A stretch of DNA of 64,000 bases from the NCBI RefSeq assembly GCF_029309835.1, contig NZ_JARJHL010000003.1, positions 62,001-126,000 of the forward strand. Reading direction: 5' to 3'. The position numbers and the translations under genes are program-made. Origin of the DNA: Paracoccus sp. DMF-8 (GTDB taxonomy: Bacteria; Pseudomonadota; Alphaproteobacteria; Rhodobacterales; Rhodobacteraceae). Below are positions 21,435-31,674 of the stretch, in pieces. The notes beneath the pieces are model-generated. The model worked only from the letters and a program-made list of their open reading frames with translations, was not told the DNA's origin and did not search any database. How positions within the stretch are numbered: the stretch's first letter is position 1; each line of letters opens with the position of its first letter.

Positions 21435-21463
21435 ATCCGCCAGAGGCATTCTGGCGGATTTCT
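21435..21463 (+). terminator. Rho-independent terminator after the betaine transporter operon
   Basis: A 9-bp stem ATCCGCCAG / CTGGCGGAT with a 7-base loop runs into TTTCTC. It lies about 50 bases after the ATPase stop. Confidence 0.78.
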
Positions 21464-21636
21464 CATGCTTACACCGCCAAAATATTCCGCCGGCCTTGGA
21501 AGGGCGTTGATTTCTACAGTGTTTCCGATTTTAAACACGATAGATACAAGAGAAACCTGATCACTCGAAAACAGACACCTCCGTCCTGACCGCGTCAAGC
21601 GACCTCAAGTCATCCAACTTTCTGAAAGGATAAAGA

Positions 21637-21981
21637 ATGGCCAATCTGCATATCGTCAGGCTTGAAGGCGATTCCGAAACTGATCCCATCAGTCTTCAGC
21701 TTTGGCTCGACAAAGCAGGACAGCCCCTGGCACGCGGGACGACCTTCGGAGTGGTGGGCGGATTGGCCCCCGGATCTGAACCCATCATCCCCTTCGTCCT
21801 TTTCAAAGATGGAACCATTGACTGCGGCTCCGGCTATGAAGAAACTGACGGCCGATATGGCAAGGCAAACTTCTATGAACAGAACCGCATTATGGAAAGA
21901 GGTGCATTATTCACCATTGATTGGCAAGAAGATGGCGCCCATACATACCGGGTTCTGTCGGTCACGTCGCTGAGCAGCTAA
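21637..21981 (+). CDS. Hypothetical 114-residue protein
   Basis: I do not recognise this protein. It begins after a clear ribosome site (AAAGGA, 21624-21629). It contains a balanced mix of beta-prone segments (LHIVRLEGDSETDPISLQLW, FTIDWQEDGAHTYRVLSV) with no signal peptide or membrane segment. The base composition is visibly less GC-rich than the transporter genes before it. It lies just upstream of a metallophosphoesterase gene broken by an IS element, so it is probably part of an accessory patch. Confidence 0.55.
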   Translation: MANLHIVRLEGDSETDPISLQLWLDKAGQPLARGTTFGVVGGLAPGSEPIIPFVLFKDGTIDCGSGYEETDGRYGKANFYEQNRIMERGALFTIDWQEDGAHTYRVLSVTSLSS

Positions 21982-22349
21982 GCTGAAAACTGTTATGGAA
22001 TGACACGAAGGATCGGGAGTGACACATTATTTTATCGCTGACACCCATTTCGGCGATGACAATGTTCGCCGCTTTTTCGGGCGTCCCTTTCGCTCCACCG
22101 ATGAGATGGACCGTGCCATGATCGCGGGCTGTTCGGCGATTGACCCCAGTGACGACCTCTGGGTCGTTGGCGACGGTTGCCGCCTGCGAGACGCAAGAGC
22201 TGCGGGCACGAGCCAGTTTCGCATTTGAATCCCTTCCAGGCAGAAAGCATCTGATCCGCGGCAATCACGACTGTGATTGGGTCTGTACCAGCCTTGGCTG
22301 GGAATCTCTGCACGACCTGATAGAATTCGAAGCTGAGGGAAGGCGCCTA

Positions 22350-23190
22350 GGCTCAGGACCCATTGATTTCCGACTGGCGGCGTGATTCACGGTTCGAAAA
22401 GCGAGCGGTGACCATGTCTGATCTTTTTTGGTTGACGGACGCGCAGATGGCGCGTCTTGAGCCTTTCTTCCCCAAGTCCCACGGCAAGCCTCGCGTCGAT
22501 GATCGACGCGTGTTAAGCGGGATTATCTTCATCAATCGCAATGGCTTACGGTGGCGCGATGCCCCGGCAGCCTATGGCCCGCACAAGACACTATACAACC
22601 GTTGGAAGCGGTGGAGCGACAAGGGCATCTTTGCCCAAATGATGGCGGGTCTGGCGGCCGGGCACGGCGAAGAGAAGACCGTGATGATCGACGCCACTTA
22701 CCTGAAGGCCCACCGCACCGCGACCAGCATGGGCGTGAAAAAGGGGGCGTGGGCGCCCTGATTGGTCGCACCAAGGGCGGCATGAACACCAAGTTGCACG
22801 CCATCTGCGACAGCCAGGGCGCCCCCTCAACCTGTTCGTCACTGCCGGACAGGTCAGCGATTACATCGGCGCGCGGGCATTGCTGAGCAGCCTGCCGGAT
22901 GTCGATTGGCTGCTCGGGGATCGCGGCTATGACGCCGACTGGTTCAGAGAAGCGTTGAAAGACAAAGGGATACGCGCCTGCATCCCAGGCCGGAAGCAGC
23001 GGAAGAAAACCGTCAAGTACGACAAGCGCCGGTACAAACGGCGCAACCGGATCGAGATCATGTTCGGCAGGCTCAAGGATTGGAGGCGTGTGGCGACCCG
23101 GTACGACCGTTGCCCCAAGGTATTCTTGTCAGCAATCGCACTTGCTGCCCTCGTCATCTACTGGCTTTGAAACTCAATGAGTCCAGACCC
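22350..23190 (+). mobile_element. IS5-family (IS427-like) insertion sequence, copy A
   Basis: An 841-bp element bounded by imperfect terminal inverted repeats: left GGCTCAGGACCCATTGA, right (reverse complement) GGGTCTGGACTCATTGA. It is flanked by a TA duplication within a CTAG target (22347-22350 and 23190-23193). It carries one transposase read through a frameshift. It is the same length as copy B at 44558, but the two are different elements by protein sequence. It disrupts a phosphoesterase gene. Confidence 0.88.
22414..23170 (+). CDS. IS5-family transposase, read by -1 frameshift
   Basis: The first frame (22414-22761) encodes the N-terminal DUF4096-like part (LFWLTDAQMARLEPFFPKSH, VLSGIIFINRNGLRWRDAP). 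The DDE part lies in the -1 frame (IGRTKGGMNTKLHAICDSQG, LLGDRGYDADWFREAL, RIEIMFGRLKDWRRVATRYD). The change falls on A-AAA-GGG at 22739-22745, the usual slippery site for programmed -1 shifting in this group. A second frame change near 22827 in a run of C is probably a mutation or read error, so this copy may be inactive. Confidence 0.83.
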
Positions 23191-23586
23191 TAGTGCTGTG
23201 TCACTATCCTCTGGTGACATGGAACGGGGTACGCGACGGTGCGCTTCAGATTTTCGGCCATGTCCACGACCGCTGGCCGGGGGCGCAGGGACAGGTGAAT
23301 GTCGGCGTGGATCTTTGGCAAGTACCTGCCTCGTCGATCCTGACCCAGGATCGGAAATCGCGGCGCTGACCATGCCGCCGTCGCCCCTGCAAGCGGTGGT
23401 GGAAGGTTACGGCGACTAGCCAAATCACTTCCCAAAGCGACTGTTTTCCTGTATGCGCTTGCCCATCTGTGACGTGACGCCCTTCCCCCGGGGCACATGC
23501 AAAGGATTGGGGGATGGCGGCAATCAGGGGCCGCATGTGACTTACGGGATGGCCAGAGGGCTGGCGCATCCTCAGAGGAAATCCAG

Positions 23587-25736
23587 ATGTTTGATGAAGT
23601 GAAAAAGGAAATCCAGCGGGGCCAGGAAACGCCTCACGCTGGAACCGGGCAAGGTTGCCCGCCAGGCCGACGGCTCGGTCATTGCCACCCTGGGCGAAAC
23701 CAGCGTCATGGCCAACGTGACCTTCGCGAAGGAGCCGAAGCCGGGTCAGGATTTCTTCCCGCTGACCGTTCACTACCAGGAAAAATACTATGCCGCCGGC
23801 AAGATCCCGGGCGGCTTTTCAAACGCGAGGCGCGCCCGTCGGAGAAAGACGCTGACCGCGCGCCTGATCGACCGTCCCCTGCCGCCCGCTGTTCGCACCC
23901 GGCTTCAAGAACGCAGTGCTGGTGATGTGCACCGTGCTGTCGCACGATCTGGTCAACGACCCCGATATCGTCGCGATGATCGCCGCCTCGGCCGCGCTGA
24001 CGATTTCGGGCGTGCCGTTCTGCGGTCCGATCGGCGCCGCGCGCGTCGGTTTCGTTGACGGCGAATATGTCCTGAACCCCGAAGTCTCGGACATGGACCA
24101 CCTGCGTTCCAACCCCGAGCAGCGCCTTGATCTGGTCGTCGCGGGCACCAAGGACGCCGTGATGATGGTCAGATCGGAAGCCTATGAGCTGACCGAGGAA
24201 GAAATGCTGGGCGCCGTGAAATTCGGCCATGAGGCGATGCAGCCGGTGATCGACCTGATTATCGACCTGGCCGAAGCCGCCGCGAAAGAGCCCTTCGACT
24301 TCCAATCGCCCGATTATTCGGCGCTGTATTCCCGCGTCGCCGGTCTGGGCGAAACCGCCATGCGCGCCGCCTATGCCGATCCGCGACAAGGGCGAACGCC
24401 ATGACGCGATCGAGGCCAGCCAAAGCCGCGATCAAGGCGCGGCCTGACCGAGGAGGAACTGGCCGGATGCCGAACCTTGGCTCGGCGCTGAAAAAGCTGG
24501 AATCGGGCATCCTGCGCGGTGACATCATCAACGGCGGCGCCCGCATCGACGGCCGCGACAACAAGACCGTGCGCGCCATCGACAGCGAAGTGGGCATCCT
24601 GCCCCGCACCCATGGTTCGGCCCTGTTCACCCGCGGCGAAACGCAGGCGCTGGTCGTGACCACGCTGGGCACCGGCGACGACGAACAGATCATCGACGCG
24701 CTGCACGGCAACTCGCCGCTCGCAACTTCCTGCTGCACTACAACTTCCCGCCCTATTCGGTGGGCGAGGTTGGCCGCGTCGGCGGCCCGGGCCGCCGCGA
24801 GATCGGCCATGGCAAGCTTGCCTGGCGCGCGCTGCAGGCCGTGCTGCCGGCCGCGACCGACTTCCCCTATACCATCCGCGTGGTGAGCGAGATCACCGGA
24901 TCGAACGGCTCGTCCTCGATGGCTTCGGTCTGCGGCGGCTCGCTGTCGATGATGGATGCGGGCGTGCCGCTGAAGGCGCCGGTCGCCGGCGTCGCCATGG
25001 GCCTGATCCTGGAAGACGACGGCCGCTATGCCGTGCTGACCGACATCCTGGGTGACGAGGATCACCTGGGCGACATGGACTTCAAGGTCGCCGGCACCGA
25101 AAACGGCATCACCTCGCTGCAGATGGACATCAAGGTCGCGGGCATCACCCCGGCGATCATGGAGCAGGCCCTGGCGCAAGCCAAGGACGGCCGGATGCAC
25201 ATCCTGGGCGAGATGTCCCATGCCCTGACCGAAGGCCGGCGCGAGTTCAGCGCCCATGCCCCGCGCATCGAGACCATGACCATCCCGACCGACAAGATCC
25301 GCGAAGTGATCGGCTCGGGCGGCAAGGTCATCCGCGAGATCGTCGAGGTTTCCGGCGCCAAGGTCGACATCAACGACGACGGCGTCATCAAGATCGCCTC
25401 GGCCAATGCCGATTCGATCAAGAAGGCCTATGACATGATCTATTCGATCGTGGCCGAGCCGGAAGAGGGCAAGATCTACACCGGCAAGGTCGTCAAGCTG
25501 GTCGATTTCGGCGCCTTCGTGAACTTCTTCGGCAAGCGCGACGGCCTGGTGCATGTGTCCCAGATCGCCTCCAAGCGCCTGAACCATCCGAACGAGATCC
25601 TGAAGGAAGGCCAAGAGGTCAAGGTCAAGCTGCTGGGCTTCGACGACCGCGGCAAGGTCCGCCTGGGCATGAAGATGGTCGACCAGGAGACCGGCGAGGA
25701 AATCACCGAGAAAAAGAAGAATCGGCCGAAGGCTGA
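23587..25736 (+). CDS. pnp: Polyribonucleotide nucleotidyltransferase (PNPase), many frameshifts
   Basis: PNPase degrades RNA phosphorolytically and is part of the RNA degradosome. All domains can be seen but in several frames: [45 protein letters not shown], the second RNase PH domain ([34 protein letters not shown]), KH ([20 protein letters not shown]) and S1 ([20 protein letters not shown]). Frame changes are needed near 23620, 23645, 23815, 23890, 24385, 24440, 24470 and 24720. One more at 25715 restores the expected ending EESAEG and stop at 25736. Such damage in a core gene is better explained by sequencing errors. Confidence 0.88.
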
Positions 25737-25758
25737 TCTGCTTTTCCCGACAATTCCG

Positions 25759-25786
25759 AAAGCCCCGCCACCGGCGGGGCTTTTTC
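25759..25786 (+). terminator. Rho-independent terminator of pnp
   Basis: Stem AAGCCCCGCC / GGCGGGGCTT with a short loop, running into TTTTTC. It lies 22 bases after the corrected pnp stop and directly at the 3' end of the convergent MocR gene. Confidence 0.85.
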
Positions 25787-27326
25787 ATGCCCGCACCGCC
25801 CCCGCCAGACGCCGCACCCCCGTCAGGATCTTGCGCGGCGGGATGGCGGCAAAGCCAAAGATCACGCCCTGCCGGCGCGCGGGGCCAAGGTAATAGATCG
25901 ACAGCGGCCGCAGCATGATCCCCACCGCCCGCGCCTGCGCGCAGAATGTCACATCGTCCAGACCACCGCGCAGCATCGCCAGCAGGTGGACGCCGGTTTC
26001 GGCAGGCGCGACCGTCAGGATATCGCCCAGATCACGGCGCAGGGCCTCGATCAGGCAGGTCTGGCGTTCGGCATAGATCAGCCGCATCCGCCGGATATGG
26101 GCGGCGAAACGGCCCGACTGCATGAAGGCCTCCAGCGTGATCTGTTCCAGCAGCGGGGGATGTTTGTCGATGATCGCCTTGGCATTGGCGAAGGCCGTCG
26201 CCAGTTCCGGCGGGGCCACGAAAAATCCCAGCCGGAAACTGGGCAGCAGCGCCTTGCTGAAGGTGCCCAGATAGATCACCCGGCCCGATGCGTCCATGCT
26301 TTGCACCGCAGGCAGGGGCGTGCCGCCATAGCGGAATTCGCAGTCGTAATCATCTTCGATCACCCAGGCACCGCAGCTTTCGGCGCAGGCCAGCAGCTCG
26401 GCCCGGCGTGCCATGCTCATCGTCACGCCAAGCGGGTATTGGCGCGATGGCGTGATAAAGATCAGCCGTGGCGCAGGGGCCAGCGCGGCCCCGGCCGTAA
26501 CGGACAGCCCTTGGTCATCAACCGGCACAGGCACCAGCCGCGCGCCCGCCGCGATCAGCGCGACACGGGCGCCGACCCAGCCCGGATCCTCGATCCAGAC
26601 GGTATCGCCGGGATCCAGCAGGATGCGCGCCAGCAGGTCCAGCGACTGCTGCGTGCCCGATGTCATGATCATCTGGCCCGCCTCGCAGCGCAGAAAGCGG
26701 TTGGCGCGCAGGTGCCGGGCCAGTTCGCGGCGCAGGGGCAGATATCCCGCAGGGTCGGCATAGCCCAGCAGCGCCGGATCGACATCACGCCAGCTCAGCG
26801 CCATCTGCCGCGACCATGCCGCCAGCGGAAAGACATCGAAGGCGGGCACATCGGCGACAAAGGGCACGGGCCGGTTCGACCCCGCCGCATGGCTGACCCA
26901 GGTCAGCGCCTCGCCCCGCCGGGAAAAACCCGGGGGCGCGGATGGCGCCTCGGGCAGCGGGGGCAGCGGGATCGGCTGCTGGTCGGGCAGGCTGGCGACA
27001 AAGGCGCCCGCGCCGATGCGGCTGTGAATCCAGCCCTCGGCCGCCAGCATGTCATAGGCAGCGGTGACGGTATTGCGCGACAGGCCCAGTTCGGCGGCCA
27101 GCACCCGCGTCGCGGGCAGGCGGGTGCCGCGATCCAGCCGCCGTTCGGCAATCGCGTCGCGGATACGTTCAGCCAACTGGCGATAGGCGGGCACCCGCGC
27201 CGTCGCATCCAGACGAAAGCTGACCAGAACCTCGCCCAGGGGCGCATTGTCATGGTGATGCGGCACGGCTGTTCCCGGACGTGAGGTCGTTGGGGCCAAT
27301 CTGATCCGCGTATCGCCACCGTGCAA
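25785..27326 (-). CDS. MocR-type regulator (GntR HTH plus aminotransferase fold)
   Basis: A 513-residue fusion. The N-terminal GntR winged helix (residues ~35-105) includes [20 protein letters not shown] and [21 protein letters not shown] class I aminotransferase-like PLP domain follows ([40 protein letters not shown], and [16 protein letters not shown] with the PLP lysine). MocR proteins sense PLP or its adducts. The gene is divergent from yggS and the PNPOx-like gene, so it probably controls them, as PdxR controls vitamin B6 genes. A later in-frame start (near 27250) is possible. Confidence 0.88.
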   Translation of the reverse strand: MHGGDTRIRLAPTTSRPGTAVPHHHDNAPLGEVLVSFRLDATARVPAYRQLAERIRDAIAERRLDRGTRLPATRVLAAELGLSRNTVTAAYDMLAAEGWIHSRIGAGAFVASLPDQQPIPLPPLPEAPSAPPGFSRRGEALTWVSHAAGSNRPVPFVADVPAFDVFPLAAWSRQMALSWRDVDPALLGYADPAGYLPLRRELARHLRANRFLRCEAGQMIMTSGTQQSLDLLARILLDPGDTVWIEDPGWVGARVALIAAGARLVPVPVDDQGLSVTAGAALAPAPRLIFITPSRQYPLGVTMSMARRAELLACAESCGAWVIEDDYDCEFRYGGTPLPAVQSMDASGRVIYLGTFSKALLPSFRLGFFVAPPELATAFANAKAIIDKHPPLLEQITLEAFMQSGRFAAHIRRMRLIYAERQTCLIEALRRDLGDILTVAPAETGVHLLAMLRGGLDDVTFCAQARAVGIMLRPLSIYYLGPARRQGVIFGFAAIPPRKILTGVRRLAGAVRA

Positions 27327-27438
27327 GCACGATCAGAGCCAATTCTGAATTGGCACTGTCCGTTTTCACGGATTGGCTCTCGCGCCCCGCGGGGCGTTGC
27401 GTGACAATCAACGCATCCGACCAGCCAAAGACCAGCCC

Positions 27439-28215
27439 ATGACCCACCTGACCCCGGCGGATATCGCCCGCTTCGGCCCCGACCCGCAGGCCACATTTGC
27501 CGCCAACCTGCACGAGGTTCAGGCGCGGATCGCCGCCGCCTGCCAGCGCGCCGGACGCCCCCGCGCCGATGTCCGCCTGCTGCCCGTGACCAAGACCGTT
27601 CCCGCCCATGTCCTGCGTCTGGCCCATGCGGCGGGCATCCGCGATTTCGGCGAAAACCGCCTGCAAGAGGCGATGACCAAGCACGATGCCCTGTCCGACC
27701 TGCCCATCCGCTGGTCGATCATCGGCCATCTGCAAAGCAACAAGGCGAAATATCTGGCCCGATTTCGCCAGCGAATTCACGCGCTGGACGGCCTGGGACT
27801 GGCCGCCGAACTCAACCGCCGGATGGAGGCAGAGGGCCGCGACCTGCCGGTTTTCGTGCAGGTCAACACCTCGGGCGAACAGACGAAATTCGGGCTGGCC
27901 CCCGGTGACCTGCCCGGCTTTCTGGATGCGCTGACCGCCTTTCCGCGCCTGCGCCCGCAGGGGCTGATGACGCTGGCGATCTTCAGCGCAGATCAGGACC
28001 GGGTGCGCGCCTGTTTCCGTCTGCTGCGCCGCTTGCGCGATGACAGCCGCACCAGCCATCCGCAGATCGCCGGCCTGTCGATGGGCATGTCCGGCGATTA
28101 CGAAACCGCGATCATGGAAGGCGCGACGGTCGTGCGGGTGGGGCAGGCGATCCCTGGCCCGCGCCCCGGCAGCGATGCCCATTACTGGCCGGGGCTGATC
28201 CCGGACAACCGCTGA
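27439..28215 (+). CDS. yggS: YggS-family PLP homeostasis protein
   Basis: A 258-residue PLP-binding alanine-racemase-fold protein with no known catalytic activity that buffers PLP and affects B6 and amino-acid homeostasis. Marks: VRLLPVTKTVPAHVLRLAHA with the PLP lysine near residue 53, GIRDFGENRLQEAMTKHDAL, WSIIGHLQSNKAKYLARF and LSMGMSGDYETAIMEGATVV followed by VRVG. It is divergent from MocR and co-directional with the PNPOx-like gene 26 bases later. Confidence 0.92.
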   Translation: MTHLTPADIARFGPDPQATFAANLHEVQARIAAACQRAGRPRADVRLLPVTKTVPAHVLRLAHAAGIRDFGENRLQEAMTKHDALSDLPIRWSIIGHLQSNKAKYLARFRQRIHALDGLGLAAELNRRMEAEGRDLPVFVQVNTSGEQTKFGLAPGDLPGFLDALTAFPRLRPQGLMTLAIFSADQDRVRACFRLLRRLRDDSRTSHPQIAGLSMGMSGDYETAIMEGATVVRVGQAIPGPRPGSDAHYWPGLIPDNR

Positions 28216-28241
28216 AACCACTCCACCCCGAAGGCAGGCAG

Positions 28242-28955
28242 ATGACCACGGCAGGCGACACCTATCCGATCACCCCCCGCAACCGCGTCCGGCGCGAACC
28301 GACGCGCGGCAGCTATGACCATGCCAGCGTCCATGCCATTCTGGACGCGGCGATGCTGTGCCATGTGTCCTATGTGCTGGACGGCCAGCCCTTTTGCACG
28401 CCCACCCTGCACTGGCGCGAGGGCGAGATGCTGTATTGGCACGGCTCATCCGCCTGCCGGATGATCCGCCATCTGGCCGTGGGCGCGCCCGCCTGCCCGA
28501 CAGTGTCGCATCTGGACGGGCTGGTCATGGCGCGGTCGGCCTTTCACCACACGGTCAATTACCGCGCGGCCATGTGTTTCGGGACGGCGCATCCGGTCAG
28601 CGATCCGGCGGAAAAGCTGCATGCCCTGCGCGGCATGGTCGAACGCTTTTATCCCGGCCGCTTCGATGCGCTGCGTCCGGTGACGGCGCAGGAAATCAAG
28701 GCGACCGGCGTCATCGCCATGCGGATCGAGGATGCCTCGGCCAAGGCCCGCACCGGCGGCGTCGGCCCCGCGCCCGAAGACGAAGGCCACCCGGTCTGGG
28801 CGGGCGTCATCCCCGTCACCACCCGCATCGGCGCCGATCTGCCCTGTCCGCGCATGGGCCGGCCCCTGCCGCGCGGCGGCGACCTGTCGCGTTACCCGGC
28901 GGGCGGCGAACTGGGTCAGGCGCTGACGGAACTGCAACGGCTGTATCAAGGCTGA
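28242..28955 (+). CDS. Pyridoxamine 5'-phosphate oxidase-like FMN-binding protein
   Basis: A 237-residue split-barrel flavoprotein of the PNPOx-related nitroimidazole-resistance (NimA) type. The opening RREPTRGSYDHASVHAILDA followed by HVSYVLDGQPFCTPTLHWRE, the HGSSACRMIRHLAVGAPACP segment and the HHTVNYRAAMCFGTA segment are characteristic. It is not the canonical PdxH. Its link to PLP is inferred from its MocR and YggS neighbours. The first codon follows AGGCAGG at good spacing. Confidence 0.82.
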   Translation: MTTAGDTYPITPRNRVRREPTRGSYDHASVHAILDAAMLCHVSYVLDGQPFCTPTLHWREGEMLYWHGSSACRMIRHLAVGAPACPTVSHLDGLVMARSAFHHTVNYRAAMCFGTAHPVSDPAEKLHALRGMVERFYPGRFDALRPVTAQEIKATGVIAMRIEDASAKARTGGVGPAPEDEGHPVWAGVIPVTTRIGADLPCPRMGRPLPRGGDLSRYPAGGELGQALTELQRLYQG

Positions 28956-29064
28956 CAGGCTTTGCCCCCCGCCCGATTGCGGCGCAAGATCCGGGGTGCG
29001 TGGCAGGCCGGGACCTGCGACACGCCGGGACCTACGACAGGGGCGGCACGGGAAAGGCAGGGCG

Positions 29065-29859
29065 ATGAACAGCGGACGGATCCATATCGGCATCGGCGGC
29101 TGGAGCTGTGCGCCCTGGCAGGGCAGCTTTTACCCTAAGGGCCTGCCCGCCCGGCGCGAGCTGGAACATGCCAGCCGCAAGCTTACCTCGATCGAGGTGA
29201 ACGGCACCTATTACCGCGCCCAGACACCCGAGACCTTTCAGAAATGGCATGATGAGACGCCCGATGATTTCGTCTTTGCCGTCAAGGCGCCGCGCTATGC
29301 CACGAACCGCAAGGTTCTGGCCGGGGCGGGCGACAGCATCGCGCGCTTTCTGGATGGCGGGCTGATGCGGCTTGGCGACAAGCTGGGACCGATCAACTGG
29401 CAGTTCATGGCGACCAGGAAATTCGACCCCGACGATTTCGCGGCTTTTCTGGCGCTGCTGCTCGACCGCCATCAGGGCCGCCCCCTGCGCCATGCCGTCG
29501 AGGTCCGCCATGACACATTCCGCGACCCGGCCTTTACCGCGATGATCCGCGACCGGGGCATTGCCGCAGTCGTCTCGGCGGATGGCGGCTATACGCAGAT
29601 CGCCGATCCGACCGCGCCCTTTGTCTATGCAAGGATCATGGGCACGACCGACGGCGCGGCGACGGGTTATGACGATGCGGGGCTGGACCTGTGGGCGGCA
29701 CGCATCCGCGAATGGGCGGCGGGCGGTTGCCCCGATGGGCTGGACCATGTCGATGCCCCCGCGCCGGGCCAGCCGCGCGATGTCTATCTCTATGTGATCG
29801 GCGGCCACAAAGCCGCGAACCCGCAGGCCGCCATGGGTCTGATCGAGCGTCTGGCATGA
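29065..29859 (+). CDS. DUF72 protein (YecE-like TIM barrel)
   Basis: A 264-residue DUF72-family protein. Family marks are IHIGIGGWSCAPWQGSFYPK at the N terminus, RKLTSIEVNGTYYRAQTPET, FVFAVKAPRYATN, and the RHAVEVRHDTF motif in the middle. Biochemical function of the family is unknown; an association with DNA repair clusters has been noted. The stop overlaps the alkB start by four bases (ATGA at 29856), so it belongs to the alkylation-repair operon that follows. Confidence 0.85.
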   Translation: MNSGRIHIGIGGWSCAPWQGSFYPKGLPARRELEHASRKLTSIEVNGTYYRAQTPETFQKWHDETPDDFVFAVKAPRYATNRKVLAGAGDSIARFLDGGLMRLGDKLGPINWQFMATRKFDPDDFAAFLALLLDRHQGRPLRHAVEVRHDTFRDPAFTAMIRDRGIAAVVSADGGYTQIADPTAPFVYARIMGTTDGAATGYDDAGLDLWAARIREWAAGGCPDGLDHVDAPAPGQPRDVYLYVIGGHKAANPQAAMGLIERLA

Positions 29860-30506
29860 CCGATCTGTTCGGCGGCAACGAACCACGTCAGAGCGCGCAC
29901 CAGACCATCGCGCCCGGCGCCATGCTGCTGCGCGGCTTTGCGCTGGACGACCAGCGGGCGCTGCTGGACGGAATCGACCGGATCGCCACCGCCGCGCCCT
30001 TTCGCCGGATGCAGACGCCGGGCGGTCATGTCATGTCGGTCGCCATGACGAATTGCGGCGGCGCGGGTTGGGTGACGGACCGCCGGGGTTATCGCTACAG
30101 CCCGACCGACCCTGAAACCGGCCGGCCATGGCCCGCGATGCCCGATGCCTTTCTGACGCTGGCCCGCGCAGCGACGGCGCTGGCGGGATATGCCGATTTT
30201 CGCCCCGACGCCTGCCTGATCAACCGCTACGCCCCCGGCGCGCGCATGTCGCTGCATCAGGACCGCGACGAAAGGGACATGACCCGGCCCATCGTCTCGG
30301 TGTCGCTCGGCCTGCCCGCGACATTCCAGTTCGGCGGCTTGAAACGCGGCGATCCGGTGGCGAAATATGCCTTGCTGCATGGCGATTGCGTGGTCTGGGG
30401 CGGGCCGTCGCGGCTGTGCTGGCATGGCGTCCTGACGCTGAAGGACGGGGATCATCCCGCGACCGGGCGGCTGCGCCTGAACCTGACCTTTCGCGGCGCC
30501 ATGTGA
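29856..30506 (+). CDS. alkB: Alpha-ketoglutarate-dependent DNA dealkylase
   Basis: A 216-residue Fe(II)/2-oxoglutarate dioxygenase. It removes N1-methyladenine and N3-methylcytosine lesions from DNA by oxidation. Visible features are the substrate-recognition region RYSPTDPETGRPWPAMPDAF, the iron ligands HxD in SLHQDRDERDM and the distal histidine in LCWHGVLTL, and the 2-oxoglutarate arginine in GRLRLNLTFRG at the C terminus. Length is normal. It is translationally coupled to DUF72 upstream and followed 61 bases later by ada. Confidence 0.93.
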   Translation: MTDLFGGNEPRQSAHQTIAPGAMLLRGFALDDQRALLDGIDRIATAAPFRRMQTPGGHVMSVAMTNCGGAGWVTDRRGYRYSPTDPETGRPWPAMPDAFLTLARAATALAGYADFRPDACLINRYAPGARMSLHQDRDERDMTRPIVSVSLGLPATFQFGGLKRGDPVAKYALLHGDCVVWGGPSRLCWHGVLTLKDGDHPATGRLRLNLTFRGAM

Positions 30507-30567
30507 GGCCGGATTCGACCGCAAGCCACGGGACGCAAGGCCCCGCCATCCCGTCTAGAATGGGCGC

Positions 30568-31674
30568 ATGACATCCGAAAGGCGCAAGGCCATGACCAGA
30601 ACCGACACCACCCCGACCCGATCCGACCCGACACCGACGGACCCGCGCTGGCAGAAGGTCGTCGCCCGCGACGCCAGCGCCGATGGCACATTCGTCTATG
30701 CGGTGCGCAGCACGGGGGTCTATTGCCGCCCCTCCTGCCCGTCGCGCCGCGCCAATCCCGCCAATGTCAGCTTTCACGACAGCCCCGAACAGGCCGAGGC
30801 GGCGGGCTTTCGCCCCTGCCTGCGCTGCCACCCCAAGGGCCAGTCACCGGCGCAGGCCACCGCCACCCTCATCGCCGAAGCCTGCCGGTTGATCGAGGCC
30901 GCCGAGGACGCCCCCAGCCTTGACCGGCTGGCCGAGCGCATCGGGCTGAGCCCCTGGCATTTTCACCGCCAGTTCCGCGCCATCACCGGCCTGACGCCCC
31001 GCCAATGGGCCGCCGCCCATCGCGCCCGCAAGCTGCGGGGCGAGCTGGAGGACAGGGGCGCCACCGTCACCAGGGCGATCCATGGCGCGGGGTTCAATTC
31101 AAGCAGCCGCTTTTACGAACAGGCGGATGGGCGGTTGGGCATGACGCCAAGGGCGTGGCGCAAGGGCGGTCAGGACATGGATATCCGCTTTGCCGTGGCG
31201 GAATGCGCGCTTGGGGCGATTCTGGTCGCGGAAAGCGCGCGCGGCATCTGTGCGATCAGTCTGGGCGACGACCCCGAACCGTTGGTGCGCGAATTGCAGG
31301 ACCGCTTTCCCCGCGCGAACCTGATCGGGGACGATCCGGATTTCGACGCCCGCGTGGCGCAGGTCATCGGCTTTGTCGAGGCGCCGGGCATCGGCTTGTC
31401 GCTGCCCTTGGACATTCAGGGCACCGCCTTTCAGGAACGGGTCTGGCAGGCGCTGCGCCAGATCCCGGCCGGGCAAAGCGCCAGCTATGCCGAGATCGCG
31501 GCGGCCATCGGCACCCCCCGTGCCATCCGCGCCGTCGCGGGCGCCTGCGCCGCGAACCGCATCGCCGTCGCCATCCCGTGCCACCGCGTCCTGCGCACCG
31601 ACGGCAGCCTGTCGGGCTATCGGTGGGGGGTCGCGCGCAAACGCGCGCTGCTGGATCGCGAGGCCGGGGCATGA
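30568..31674 (+). CDS. ada: Bifunctional Ada methyltransferase and transcriptional activator
   Basis: A 368-residue Ada protein. The N-terminal domain has the four-cysteine zinc set (GVYCRPSCPSRRANPANVSF, then RPCLRCHP) that accepts methyl groups from phosphotriesters and turns the protein into an activator. An AraC helix-turn-helix follows (LAERIGLSPWHFHRQFRAIT). The C-terminal O6-alkylguanine methyltransferase domain carries the active-site motif AVAIPCHRVL. An alternative start is at 30592. It probably activates its own operon. Its stop overlaps the next start (ATGA at 31671). Confidence 0.93.
   Translation: MTSERRKAMTRTDTTPTRSDPTPTDPRWQKVVARDASADGTFVYAVRSTGVYCRPSCPSRRANPANVSFHDSPEQAEAAGFRPCLRCHPKGQSPAQATATLIAEACRLIEAAEDAPSLDRLAERIGLSPWHFHRQFRAITGLTPRQWAAAHRARKLRGELEDRGATVTRAIHGAGFNSSSRFYEQADGRLGMTPRAWRKGGQDMDIRFAVAECALGAILVAESARGICAISLGDDPEPLVRELQDRFPRANLIGDDPDFDARVAQVIGFVEAPGIGLSLPLDIQGTAFQERVWQALRQIPAGQSASYAEIAAAIGTPRAIRAVAGACAANRIAVAIPCHRVLRTDGSLSGYRWGVARKRALLDREAGA

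Larger units (their letters stand above)
22019..23369 (+). pseudogene. Calcineurin-like metallophosphoesterase split by an IS5-family element
   Basis: The 5' part (22019-22349) encodes the metallophosphoesterase start HYFIADTHFGDDNVRRFFGR and, after a frame change near 22170, HLIRGNHDCDW with the GNHD motif. The 3' part (23193-23369) encodes the end, WNGVRDGALQIFGHVHDRWP with the GHVH motif. Deleting the IS and one copy of the TA duplication restores one continuous frame across the join (EGRRLVLCHYPLVTWNG). The gene was therefore intact before insertion. GTG at 22019 is the likely start. Confidence 0.82.

Noticed and set aside
25737..25893. Longer pnp C-terminus reading through the terminator
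   Set aside because: One missing base near 25715 restores the usual acidic end and a stop at 25736; the extra residues encode the hairpin and the opposite strand of the MocR gene.
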